Positions 1 through 7,028 of a stretch of 11,559 nt of DNA are shown here, in pieces. Position 1 is the first letter of the stretch. Each line of letters starts with the position of its first letter. The DNA is from QHBQ01 sp038230695 (GTDB taxonomy: Bacteria > Chloroflexota > Chloroflexia > QHBQ01): positions 1-11,559 of the forward strand of contig JBBRMT010000151.1 in the NCBI GenBank assembly GCA_038230695.1, in the 5' to 3' direction. Under the pieces are notes generated by a model. The model was not told where the DNA came from, searched no databases, and was given only the letters and a program-made list of their open reading frames with translations. A program made the translations under genes and the position numbers.

Positions 1-780
1 CTGCTGCCCTATCCCTATCCCGATTTGCCGTTGCTGCGGGCGCTGGGCAAGAAGGTTGTCTTTCACTTCTGCGGCTGCGAGGTGCGCCGCCGTGATATAA
101 ATCTGAAGGAGTACAACCTGTCAGGTTGCCACGAGTGTACCTCACTGGTCTGCCTCAGCAAGCATCACCCGCCCTTTAGCCAAGCCGATCGGCTGCTGGT
201 TGCAACCCCCGATTTGCTGGAGTTCGTCCCTGGCGCAGAGCTAATGCCCGGTCCGGTTGACCTCAACGAGTGGCAACCTGAGCCGTTTCGTGAAAAGCAA
301 CTGAAGGAGCCAGTCAAGATTCTGCACGCACCTACTGACAGGGGCATCAAGGGCAGCAACTACATCATCGCCGCTGTGGAGCGACTAAAGCAACGTTACA
401 ACGTCGAACTGCTACTATTGGAGAACGTACCGCACGCTGAGGTCAAAGCCTATTGCAGCCAGGCTGACATTGTGGTTGACCAGATTATGATCGGCGCATA
501 TGGCACGGTGGCAATCGAGCAGATGGCAAAGGGCAAGCCGGTGGTTTGCTACATCCGCCCCGACCTGCGCCAGTATTACCCCGCCAACCTACCCATCATC
601 AGCGCCACCCCAGTCACAATCTACGATGAGCTAGAGAGCCTCGTGCTGAACCCTGACTTGCGTCGCACCCTCAGCGTACAGGGTATAGAGTACGTCAGCG
701 AAGTTCACGACGTGAACAAGGTTGCCGCAAAGATGATTGAGGTGTACGATAGCATTGACACGAAAAAGCAGTCAGCTTAA
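1..780 (+). CDS. Glycosyltransferase, C-terminal part (5' end outside window)
   Basis: The frame is open from base 1, so the gene starts upstream; 259 codons are visible before the TAA at 778-780. A TTG at base 25 could be read as a start, but coding sense continues in front of it (LLPYPYPD), so it is internal. The visible part looks like the end of the N-terminal Rossmann domain (ALGKKVVFHFCGCEVR, visible residues 14-29) followed by a GT-B C-terminal domain: ILHAPTDRGIKGSN (108-120) and a sugar-nucleotide-binding-like segment GAYGTVAIEQMAKGKPVV (165-182). It would transfer a sugar from an activated donor in surface polysaccharide assembly; donor and acceptor cannot be told. Five cysteines (residues 24, 26, 43, 46, 51; CxC, then CxxC, then C) cluster in the linker region and could bind a metal. 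The next glycosyltransferase follows 69 bases later on the same strand, consistent with an operon. Assignment to a GT-B enzyme is firm, the exact family is not. Confidence 0.85.
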   Translation: MLPYPYPDLPLLRALGKKVVFHFCGCEVRRRDINLKEYNLSGCHECTSLVCLSKHHPPFSQADRLLVATPDLLEFVPGAELMPGPVDLNEWQPEPFREKQLKEPVKILHAPTDRGIKGSNYIIAAVERLKQRYNVELLLLENVPHAEVKAYCSQADIVVDQIMIGAYGTVAIEQMAKGKPVVCYIRPDLRQYYPANLPIISATPVTIYDELESLVLNPDLRRTLSVQGIEYVSEVHDVNKVAAKMIEVYDSIDTKKQSA

Positions 781-790
781 TCCGTAAGCT

Positions 791-813
791 GGGCGTATGC
801 GATTCGCCCCTAC
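791..813. repeat. GGGCG-type palindromic repeat, copy 1
   Basis: GGGCGTAT (791-798) faces ATTCGCCC (802-809) with one mismatch and a GCG loop, followed by CTAC at 810-813. Read on the - strand it begins GTAGGGGCGAAT, the same opening as the copies near 5062 and 6898 (GGGGCGAAC) and 10714 (GGGCGGA core with CTAC tail). It lies in the 69-base gap between the two glycosyltransferases. It has no T-run and is therefore not a convincing terminator. Confidence 0.65.
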
Positions 814-849
814 ACCAATAAACGTCCCTTTGCGCGACCAGGAGATTCG

Positions 850-2133
850 ATGACCAACCCCAAACTCAAAACTCAAAACTCAAAACTCAAAACTTCCCTG
901 ATGATCACCCAGGATGTGCCGATTGACCGCCGCATCGTGTTGCAGGCGCGTACACTAACCGACGCTGGTTGGCAAGTCACCATCCTGGCGCGGGCTGCCG
1001 CCGATGCCACCGAAGCAATCAACCTGCCCGACAAGGGTGAGGAGCAGGTGGATGGTATTCCGGTGCTGCGTATCAAGGTAGAGGGATTGGATCCGCGCTA
1101 TGGCTGGGTTTATCGCATAGGCAGGTTGGCAGGCGCACGCGGACAAGGGGCTGGGATTGCCGCTGCTGCGCTGCTCGGCGTGCTTAACGGATACAACACC
1201 TTCAGCCGCCTCGCCCCCCACTATGCCGCCGCGATGAAGGCATCAGTTTACCACGCCCACGACCTCAACAATCTGCAAGCCGCTGCCCTTGCTGCGCTGA
1301 TCAACAAATCGCGGTTGGTTTACGACGCACATGAGCTATTCCCCGAAATCAACAACCGCTGGGTGCGGCTGAAGAAGCGTTACTGGACCAAGGTGGAGCG
1401 AAGGCTGCTGCCAAAGTGTGATGCCGCCAGCACGGTCAACGAGTTTATCGCCGACGAGATGGCCGGTCGTTACGACGTGCCACCGCCGATCGTAGTCTAC
1501 AACGCTACCAACCCACCCCCCGGCTTCGATGCCGCCAACCCACCTAACCATCTGCGCGAGTCGCTTGGGCTGGGGGCAGAGACACGCATCGCTCTTTTCC
1601 AGGGCTGGATGGCCGAGGGGCGCGGGCTGGAGAATCTGGTATTGTCGGCCAAACATCTGCCCGACAATATAGTAATCGCTATGCTTGGCTTTGGCGCATA
1701 TCGTAGCAAGCTGGAAGCCATTGCGCGAGATGCAGGCGTAACCGAACGGGTACTTTTCCTCGATGCGGTGCCACAAGATAGGCTGGTGGAATACTGCTCC
1801 AGCGCCGATGTCGGCCTCATCCCCTATCAGGCCGTTGACCTCAACAACTTCTACTCCTCGCCCAACAAGCTGTTCGATTACATTGTCTCGGGCCTGCCGA
1901 TTATCGCCAACGATCTGCCCTTCCTGCGTAAGATGGTGATTGGACATGGTCTGGGCCTCACCGCTGCGCTCGACGCGCCGCAAAGCTACGCCAGCGCCAT
2001 CGGTATGCTGCTGGGCAACGATCGCTTGCTGCGCGAGACAAGGGCTAATTTGCTGGCAGCGGCGAAGGTGTACAACTGGAACGAGGAGGGCAAGAAGGTG
2101 GTGGGGATGTATGAAGGGCTTACACAGGCGTAA
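850..2133 (+). CDS. Glycosyltransferase family 4 (GT-B fold)
   Basis: A 427-residue glycosyltransferase of the GT4 type, probably building cell-surface polysaccharide or glycolipid with the gene before it. Visible landmarks are an N-terminal domain with YHAHDLNNLQAA (residues 134-145) and YDAHELFPE (158-166), which are typical of this group, and a C-terminal nucleotide-sugar domain. The latter has FQGWMAEGRGLENL (250-263) and SPNKLFDYIVSGLPII (337-352), the usual donor-binding loop with an acidic residue at D343. The start at 850 is chosen because AGGAG (840-844) lies 5 bases ahead. The alternative ATG at 901 has no ribosome-binding site although the conserved family sequence begins only there (MITQDVPIDRR). 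Residues 5-15 (KLKTQNSKLKT) are therefore encoded by an AAACTCA tandem repeat and look like a recent, probably unstructured addition. The gene ends with its stop directly touching the stop of the helicase on the other strand. Confidence 0.92.
   Translation: MTNPKLKTQNSKLKTSLMITQDVPIDRRIVLQARTLTDAGWQVTILARAAADATEAINLPDKGEEQVDGIPVLRIKVEGLDPRYGWVYRIGRLAGARGQGAGIAAAALLGVLNGYNTFSRLAPHYAAAMKASVYHAHDLNNLQAAALAALINKSRLVYDAHELFPEINNRWVRLKKRYWTKVERRLLPKCDAASTVNEFIADEMAGRYDVPPPIVVYNATNPPPGFDAANPPNHLRESLGLGAETRIALFQGWMAEGRGLENLVLSAKHLPDNIVIAMLGFGAYRSKLEAIARDAGVTERVLFLDAVPQDRLVEYCSSADVGLIPYQAVDLNNFYSSPNKLFDYIVSGLPIIANDLPFLRKMVIGHGLGLTAALDAPQSYASAIGMLLGNDRLLRETRANLLAAAKVYNWNEEGKKVVGMYEGLTQA
862..894 (+). 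repeat. Heptanucleotide tandem repeat (AAACTCA)4.7 inside a coding region
   Basis: Four perfect AAACTCA units (862-868, 869-875, 876-882, 883-889) and a partial AAACT (890-894). Because 7 is not a multiple of 3, the repeat is read in all three frames and encodes a 7-residue period (KLKTQNS, then KLKT). It sits directly after the start codon of the second glycosyltransferase. The same unit occurs inverted at 9248-9275 and degenerated around 10700-10750. Confidence 0.95.
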
Positions 2134-5007
2134 CTAATCCTCACTCGTTTCCGTAACATTAAGCGGTCCAAACCCTGCAGTCGTGGCAAGTTCCACCACC
2201 CCGCGGCGAATTAGCTTCTCAGCTTCCTTTAGCTTGCCTTGCAGTGGGTCGGCCAGACCGGTGTTGCGTTCCACCTGGTTGAGCATCTCGCGCAACTGGC
2301 GCAGCAGGTCGAGCGTCTTGTTCATGGTCATCACCAGGTCGCCCTCGCTCTGCTCCATGTTACGCATCAGTTGGCCCAGCGACGCGCCACGACACCAGTC
2401 GCGGGCCGCACCCCAAAAGTAGGGGTTGTAGCCACTGGAGATAAGCAGCCCATTCTCGCGCTCGACCTTGAACACCTCGCGCTCAAGTTCGTCGAGGCGG
2501 CGGCGCAGGGCCACCAGATGTGAAGGGATATAGTAGCGGTTGTTGAACTCCACATCGCGGTCATAAGCGAACCAGCTTGCAAACTCGGCCAGGTCGGCAG
2601 GGCTAAGGCTGTCGAGCCAGCCCGCGACCACTGCCTCGGTGATGATCAGGGCATTGCGGTCGAAGATGTTGGCGAGGCGCAACGCCTTGCTGGTGGGCGT
2701 GCCGCGATCCAGATATTCGAAGCGATCCAGCACGCGCACGATGCCTTGCAGGGTGCGCTCAAGCCTAACCTCCTCTTCGGCGGCGGCCTCGGCAATCTTG
2801 CGCTCCTCCTTACCGATTTGCCCCTCCAGTGCGCTACGCTCATAGCGGTAGGCCCGATGTTCCTTGCGGCGGGGGCAGGGATCGCAAGGATGGTGATGCA
2901 CTGCGTCAGCAGTGGCCTTTGCGGCAGCGGCAGTGTCCGTCACCTCGGCTCTGGCCTTGTCTAGCGCAGGACCGACGCTGGCAAGCAACGCAGCATTGTG
3001 ATCCTCGCGCCACTTCTCCAGATCGGGTAGGGTGGCGGTTAGCTCCTGAGCGTCGCGGTAGAGTGTCTCCTGTTGCGCGAGGGTGAGCAACTCATTCACC
3101 ACCGGCGTGTAGGGCGGGTCGTCGAGTTCGATGGGCAGGGAGAGCAGCGGGGCTTGCTCTGGCAGGTAGTCTACGCTGCGATATTCGGCCAGCGTCTCCA
3201 CCAGCGGCTTGCCATCGGCGAAGGTCAGCAGCAGACCGATGCCATTACCCTCGGCCTTGCCCAGCCAGAAGGCCCATCCGTGGTTGGCGAGATGAACGGG
3301 GCTGCCGGGGGCAAGTTCACGGAAGGTGTGGCGCAGGCTGTCGCGGCGGGGCGGAGTCCAGGGAGTAGCGCTGAGTTTGCCACGCACCCGCTCAAGCTCA
3401 TCGGCAGCCGACTTCTCGCGTTTGCGGGCAATCGAAACCTCGCGCCCTAGCCGCTCATATTCATCGAGCAACGCTTCGCCATCATCGTATCCAATCAGGC
3501 AACCAATCGGCACTTCGGCCAATCGCTGCTGATAGCCATACATATCGGTCGCCAATTCGCGCAGGCGGCGCGATTGCTGGAACTGCAACAGGCTGTGGCG
3601 CATCACATCGAGGACGCGGCTACCGCTAGGCGGGTTCCATAGGTTCAGCACCGCATTGTAGTGGATGCTGAACGCGCTCTCCACTGGCAACAAATCGCCC
3701 ATCGCTATGCCCAGCGCCTCGCGGAACGTGACCCAGGGCGAATATGGCACTACGATATAACCCTGTGGGTCAATGCCGCGCCGCCCAGCCCGCCCCGCCA
3801 TCTGCTGGAACTCGTTGGGCAGCAGCGGACGGCGGGTCTGGCCGTCGTACTTACTCATCCGCCCCACCACCACGGTGCGGGCGGGCATATTCACGCCCAA
3901 TGCCAGCGTGTCGGTGGCGAATACGGCCCGCAGCAACGCCATGCCGAACAACTCCTCCACCAGTTGCTTCAGCACCGGCAGCAGCCCGGCGTGGTGGAAA
4001 CCCAGCCCGCGATGCGCCAGCCGCGCGATAGTCTTGACCTGCTCCAACTGCCGATCGTCGGGAGTGAGCCGATCCATGTAGCGTTGGATCACCTCATTGA
4101 CCCGCTTGACGTGTTCCGCCTCGCGCACGCTGGGGAAGGATATCTGTGCGCAGGCTTCGGCGGCGGCCTCGCAGTCGCGGCGGCTGAACAGAAAGTAGAT
4201 GGCGGGGAGCAGGTCGAGGTGTTCGAGTTGCTGCACGATTTCGGGCGGCTCCGGTTCGGGGATGCGGCGGCGTTCGTCATCGCTGCCGTAGCCACGCAAG
4301 CGTTGGCCGCGCCCACTGCCGCGTCGAATCTCGCCGCCCACATTAGGGAAGTCGGCTACCTGCCTCCCCTGCTCGTCAATCACCTTGTGCAGCTGCCCGT
4401 CGAGGTAATAGTAATATGATAGCGGCACCGCTCGTTGGCGATGGGTGATCAGGTGGATGGGGCTGTGAGTGTGCGAAATCCATGCGGCTAGCTCGGCGGC
4501 GTTGGCAACCGTGGCGCTGAGGCAGACTAGCTGGACGTGCTTGGGGCAGAGGATGATTGCCTCCTCCCATGCAGTGCCGCGTTCCACATCGGCAAGGTAA
4601 TGTATCTCGTCGAAGATAACCACCGACACATCCGCAAGCTCGGCGGGGTTCTGCAACAGCATATTACGCAGCACCTCGGTGGTCATAACCAGGATGCGGC
4701 CCTCGCGGTTCTCGATGATGTCTCCGGTGAGCAGGCCAACTGCCGCCGCGCCGTAGACCGCCCGCAGGTCGCGGAACTTCTGATTGCTCAGGGCTTTAAT
4801 CGGAGTGGTATACATCACCCGCTGCCCCGCCAGAGCCGCTTTGTAAATGGCGAACTCGGCCACCACCGTCTTGCCGGTGCCAGTCGGCGCGGCGACCATG
4901 GCGCTATCGCCAGCCGCAAGGGTGACGATCGCTTCTTCTTGAAAAGCATCGAGGGCAAACGGCAGGCGGGCGCGGAAGGCTTCGACAATGTAAGATGAGG
5001 CAGTCAT
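2134..5007 (-). CDS. Ski2-like DEIH-box RNA helicase with DSHCT domain (HelY/Mtr4-type)
   Basis: A 957-residue superfamily 2 helicase that should use ATP to unwind RNA. Family members act in RNA processing and decay, with the cytoplasm as the expected location. RecA domain 1 carries Walker A APTGTGKT (residues 40-47), TPIKALSNQKF (68-78), DEIH (133-136) and SAT (164-166). RecA domain 2 carries FLFSRRDCE (272-280), GFHHAGLLP (336-344), ATDTLALGVNMPARTV (364-379) and QMAGRAGRRGID (402-413). A charged, Gly/Arg-rich insertion occupies roughly 222-258 between the two. HPCDPC (706-711) followed by RRKEH resembles the Cys motif I remember from actinobacterial HelY proteins. The C-terminus (about 745-940, with GAARDWCRGASLGQLMRN at 866-883) matches a DSHCT domain. 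The frame is open up to 5136, but the start at 5007 is preferred: conserved sequence begins just after it and a TATAAT lies 7 bases ahead of it. No Shine-Dalgarno is visible. The role is inferred from the family. Confidence 0.93.
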   Translation of the reverse strand: MTASSYIVEAFRARLPFALDAFQEEAIVTLAAGDSAMVAAPTGTGKTVVAEFAIYKAALAGQRVMYTTPIKALSNQKFRDLRAVYGAAAVGLLTGDIIENREGRILVMTTEVLRNMLLQNPAELADVSVVIFDEIHYLADVERGTAWEEAIILCPKHVQLVCLSATVANAAELAAWISHTHSPIHLITHRQRAVPLSYYYYLDGQLHKVIDEQGRQVADFPNVGGEIRRGSGRGQRLRGYGSDDERRRIPEPEPPEIVQQLEHLDLLPAIYFLFSRRDCEAAAEACAQISFPSVREAEHVKRVNEVIQRYMDRLTPDDRQLEQVKTIARLAHRGLGFHHAGLLPVLKQLVEELFGMALLRAVFATDTLALGVNMPARTVVVGRMSKYDGQTRRPLLPNEFQQMAGRAGRRGIDPQGYIVVPYSPWVTFREALGIAMGDLLPVESAFSIHYNAVLNLWNPPSGSRVLDVMRHSLLQFQQSRRLRELATDMYGYQQRLAEVPIGCLIGYDDGEALLDEYERLGREVSIARKREKSAADELERVRGKLSATPWTPPRRDSLRHTFRELAPGSPVHLANHGWAFWLGKAEGNGIGLLLTFADGKPLVETLAEYRSVDYLPEQAPLLSLPIELDDPPYTPVVNELLTLAQQETLYRDAQELTATLPDLEKWREDHNAALLASVGPALDKARAEVTDTAAAAKATADAVHHHPCDPCPRRKEHRAYRYERSALEGQIGKEERKIAEAAAEEEVRLERTLQGIVRVLDRFEYLDRGTPTSKALRLANIFDRNALIITEAVVAGWLDSLSPADLAEFASWFAYDRDVEFNNRYYIPSHLVALRRRLDELEREVFKVERENGLLISSGYNPYFWGAARDWCRGASLGQLMRNMEQSEGDLVMTMNKTLDLLRQLREMLNQVERNTGLADPLQGKLKEAEKLIRRGVVELATTAGFGPLNVTETSED

Positions 5008-5013
5008 GGCCGC

Positions 5014-5042
5014 ATTATACAGGTAAACGCGGAAAGTTGAAA
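5014..5042 (-). promoter_or_regulatory. Probable promoter of the helicase, leaderless arrangement
   Basis: On the - strand a perfect TATAAT occupies 5019-5014, with only GCGGCC between it and the ATG at 5007. A weak -35 candidate (TTCAAC, 5041-5036; 3 of 6 consensus bases) lies 16 bases upstream. With normal -10 to start spacing the transcript would begin at or within a base of the start codon. The absence of a Shine-Dalgarno sequence fits a leaderless mRNA. Confidence 0.6.
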
Positions 5043-5061
5043 GGCAGATGCTTTTATGTTT

Positions 5062-5088
5062 GTAGGGGCGAACCGTTGTTCGCCCTGC
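5062..5088. repeat. GGGCG-type palindromic repeat, copy 2
   Basis: GGGCGAAC (5066-5073) and GTTCGCCC (5078-5085) form a perfect 8-base inverted repeat around a CGTT loop, preceded by GTAG (5062-5065). The 20 bases 5065-5084 are identical to 6898-6917. It lies between the divergent helicase and lipase promoters and carries no T-run, so it is better read as a dispersed repeat than as a terminator. Confidence 0.85.
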
Positions 5089-5121
5089 CGCGCTGCTATA
5101 AATTGCATACCAGCGCAAAAG

Positions 5122-5150
5122 TTGCAATCCGCACAATAGAGTAGTAGAAT
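5122..5150 (+). promoter_or_regulatory. Sigma70-like promoter of the lipase-like gene
   Basis: TTGCAA (5122-5127) and TAGAAT (5145-5150) are separated by 17 bases, giving a predicted start near 5157 and a leader of roughly 87 bases before the ATG at 5244. Both boxes are good but not perfect matches. Confidence 0.55.
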
Positions 5151-5206
5151 GCGATCAGCCTCAGCAGAAGACAAGCCTGGGGCAGCGAGAATGGGCTGGT
5201 TAGTCG

Positions 5207-5228
5207 CACCTATCATCGAGGATAGGTG
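5207..5228. promoter_or_regulatory. 8-base inverted repeat in the lipase leader (operator or mRNA hairpin)
   Basis: CACCTATC (5207-5214) and GATAGGTG (5221-5228) are perfect complements around the loop ATCGAG. The right arm ends just before the ribosome-binding sequence AAGGTG (5232-5237). As RNA it would be a stable stem next to the initiation site, as DNA it could be a repressor site well downstream of the predicted start. Which applies cannot be told from sequence. Confidence 0.6.
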
Positions 5229-5243
5229 AGAAAGGTGAATAGG

Positions 5244-6854
5244 ATGAGCAGCAAGACGCGGACGATAAGCAGGTGGCTGGCGGGAATGATGATACTGGTC
5301 GCCATCCTGATGCTGATGGGGGTGGGTCAGGCGGCAGCGGTGCAGAGTCCGCCGCTGCCCCAGAATGCAGGGATGAGTCCCGATGGCACGCCGGGGACGA
5401 TCTACTACGGTGCAACCCCAGCGGGCGGCGGGCTGAACAAGCCGGTATTGGTGTTCGTGCAGGGGTTGCACGGCCAGGCCAACACCTGGTGGACGAACGG
5501 TAACGATATGTACAGCGATGCCTATTACGCTGGCTACCGCACCGCTTTCGTGGATCTGATAGACGCAGGCGGCACGGGTGGCAGCATCTGGGACAATGGG
5601 CAGATGCTGGCCGGGCAATTGAACACCATTACCGCCCACTACGGGGTGAGCAGCGTCAACATCGTAGCCCACTCCAAAGGCGGCCTGGATAGCAATGCGG
5701 CCATCGTGCAGTACGGCGCTGCGCCTAAGGTGCAGACGTTGTTCCAGCTATCCTCGCCCAACTGGGGTTCGCAACTTGCCGACCTTTCCTATAGCTGGTG
5801 GGGCGGCTGGCTTGCCGCCATCCTCGGCCAGCGCGACGACGCAGTATACTCGCTGCAAACCGGCCAGATGGCTTACTACCGCAGCGTCAGCGATGGCAGC
5901 AGCGCGAACAGTTATGTGCATTATGATACCAGTGCAGGCACCAGTCATGGCCCGTGGTTTGGCGCGTTGTGGTATGGCGGGGCTTACCTGCAATTCTATG
6001 GCAGCAACGATGGCGCGGTGACGGTCAGTAGCGCCCATCACCCACTCGGCAACCATATCTTCACCGATGGCAACCTCGATCACGACCAGATGCCCATCGG
6101 CCACAATACCTGGAGCCGGGTGCAGCCCTATGTCAGTACCCTGTGGCGCGGACTATCTAGCGGTGAGCAGAGCAAGCCTATCGAGCAAAGCCCCTACGCC
6201 AGTTTGCCTGCGGGCGGCATCATCCGCGGCGGGCAAGTTAATGGCGCGGCCAGCGAACGGTTCGCGGTGGAAAGTGGGGCGCAGAGCTTGAATATCGCCC
6301 TGCTGACCAGCGCAAATCTCTATGTCACACTAAGCGGACCAGATGGCAGGCAGTATCAGCCCGTATCGGTGCAGCAGGGTGATCGCACACAGACGCTCGG
6401 CGCAGCGGTATACTACTACTTCCAGATAAATAACCCTACGGCGGGGCAGTGGCAGTTTAGCGCTGCGCCAACCCTGGGCCTGTACAAGGCTAGTGTGGGC
6501 GCTTACTTGCTTATAGCAAACATTCAGAGCGGGCTGCAGGTTAGCTTGAGCAACAGCAGTAATGCCCTTACCTTCGCGCCAGGCAGCAGCGTCAACTTCA
6601 CCCTGCACGCCAGCGACGGCAAGACCAACCTGAGCAACCTGAGTGTGGAGAGCCACCTGAGCGGCGGTAGCTTCAGCCACGCCAGCCAGGCCATAGTTAG
6701 CAATGGCGGCATTATCAACGTCAACCTGCCCACCACATCGGGGGTGTACAATCTGTCGCTAACGGTGCGTGGGGTTGATGCAAATGGCGCAGCCTTCGAG
6801 CGTAGCCTGACCACCAGCTTCGCGGTTGGCAACCTGCTAGTGGCGAACCCATAA
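5244..6854 (+). CDS. Secreted alpha/beta-hydrolase, lipase/esterase-like, with C-terminal beta domains
   Basis: A 536-residue exported hydrolase that probably cleaves esters (lipid or polyester) outside the cell. The N-terminus has Arg/Lys followed by a hydrophobic stretch and an AAA site (residues 1-32), a clear signal peptide. The catalytic domain spans about 48-305. It has an oxyanion-type QGLHG (73-77), nucleophile elbow AHSKG with Ser144 (Ala replaces the first Gly, as in Bacillus LipA-type lipases), Asp256 in SNDGAV, and His280 or His287 as the likely base. The remaining part, about 315-536, lacks catalytic motifs. It looks like two beta-sandwich domains, the first resembling a bacterial pre-peptidase C-terminal domain and the second Ig-like, perhaps for binding substrate or surface. 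The ATG at 5244 is chosen over an in-frame GTG at 5226 because AAGGTG (5232-5237) is 6 bases ahead of it. The GTG lies in the leader inverted repeat and has poor spacing. Substrate is unknown. Confidence 0.85.
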   Translation: MSSKTRTISRWLAGMMILVAILMLMGVGQAAAVQSPPLPQNAGMSPDGTPGTIYYGATPAGGGLNKPVLVFVQGLHGQANTWWTNGNDMYSDAYYAGYRTAFVDLIDAGGTGGSIWDNGQMLAGQLNTITAHYGVSSVNIVAHSKGGLDSNAAIVQYGAAPKVQTLFQLSSPNWGSQLADLSYSWWGGWLAAILGQRDDAVYSLQTGQMAYYRSVSDGSSANSYVHYDTSAGTSHGPWFGALWYGGAYLQFYGSNDGAVTVSSAHHPLGNHIFTDGNLDHDQMPIGHNTWSRVQPYVSTLWRGLSSGEQSKPIEQSPYASLPAGGIIRGGQVNGAASERFAVESGAQSLNIALLTSANLYVTLSGPDGRQYQPVSVQQGDRTQTLGAAVYYYFQINNPTAGQWQFSAAPTLGLYKASVGAYLLIANIQSGLQVSLSNSSNALTFAPGSSVNFTLHASDGKTNLSNLSVESHLSGGSFSHASQAIVSNGGIINVNLPTTSGVYNLSLTVRGVDANGAAFERSLTTSFAVGNLLVANP

Positions 6855-6862
6855 GCCAACTT

Positions 6863-6955
6863 ATACCAATTGCATTTGGTGATGTTGAAATTGCACCGGG
6901 GCGAACCGTTGTTCGCCTCTACAGAAAACTCACCTTCTGCTCGGTTAATTGGTAT
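6863..6955. mobile_element. MITE-like element with ATACCAATT terminal inverted repeats
   Basis: ATACCAATT (6863-6871) is exactly mirrored by AATTGGTAT (6947-6955), enclosing 75 bases without coding sense. Inside lies the GGGCG palindrome copy 3. The same 9-mer occurs again at 11544-11552. Short paired ends without a transposase suggest a non-autonomous element. No target duplication can be fixed with confidence, so the call stays tentative. Confidence 0.5.
6898..6922. repeat. GGGCG-type palindromic repeat, copy 3
   Basis: GGGGCGAAC (6898-6906) faces GTTCGCCTC (6911-6919) with one mismatch and a CGTT loop, followed by TAC. Bases 6898-6917 are identical to 5065-5084. It is nested between the ATACCAATT ends of the element at 6863-6955. 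Confidence 0.85.
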
Positions 6956-6961
6956 TATCGC

Positions 6962-6993
6962 AAGGTCGCCCCACGTATAGGGCGGCCTTTTTT
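6962..6993 (+). terminator. Rho-independent terminator after the lipase-like gene
   Basis: GGTCGCCC (6964-6971) pairs with GGGCGGCC (6980-6987), 8 pairs including one G-T, around an 8-base loop. A run of six T follows (6988-6993), and two A (6962-6963) extend the stem into it. The -35 box of the pirin gene begins 3 bases further on, so this terminator cleanly insulates it. Confidence 0.85.
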
Positions 6994-6995
6994 AT

Positions 6996-7025
6996 TTGAC
7001 AAACGATTGCGCTTTATGTTATAAT
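6996..7025 (+). promoter_or_regulatory. Consensus sigma70 promoter of the pirin-family gene
   Basis: A perfect TTGACA (6996-7001) and a perfect TATAAT (7020-7025) are 18 bases apart, predicting a start near 7032 and a leader of about 57 bases. A small stem, CTGGC (7049-7053) with GCCAG (7058-7062), lies in that leader. A strong GGAGGT (7077-7082) precedes the ATG by 6 bases. This is the strongest promoter in the window. Confidence 0.85.
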
Positions 7026-7028
7026 GCA

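Noticed and set aside
862..894. Regular short repeats as a possible CRISPR array
   Set aside because: Units of 7 bases are directly tandem, without spacers or repeats of the 24-37 base size, and no cas gene is nearby.
1336..1983. Open frame of 215 codons antisense to the second glycosyltransferase
   Set aside because: The + strand frame has clear glycosyltransferase motifs over the same bases, and the antisense translation has none.
3661..4419. Long open frame on the + strand (252 codons)
   Set aside because: It lies wholly inside the helicase gene on the other strand; its translation is low-complexity His/Gln/Ala-rich without a recognisable motif.
5062..5088. Palindrome as a bidirectional terminator
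   Set aside because: No T-run follows on either strand, it lies between divergent genes where no terminator is needed, and its core recurs elsewhere as a repeat.
5008..5136. N-terminal extension of the helicase up to 5136
   Set aside because: It would include the promoter TATAAT and part of a dispersed palindromic repeat, and shows no helicase-family sequence; the start at 5007 is preferred.
5226..5243. GTG start for the lipase-like gene at 5226
   Set aside because: It lies within the leader hairpin and has only 3 bases to the nearest purine-rich sequence; ATG 5244 has AAGGTG at good spacing and begins a normal signal peptide.
5004..5672. Long open frame on the - strand (222 codons)
   Set aside because: It crosses the divergent promoter region and the start of the lipase-like gene; no motif and a composition typical of antisense frames.
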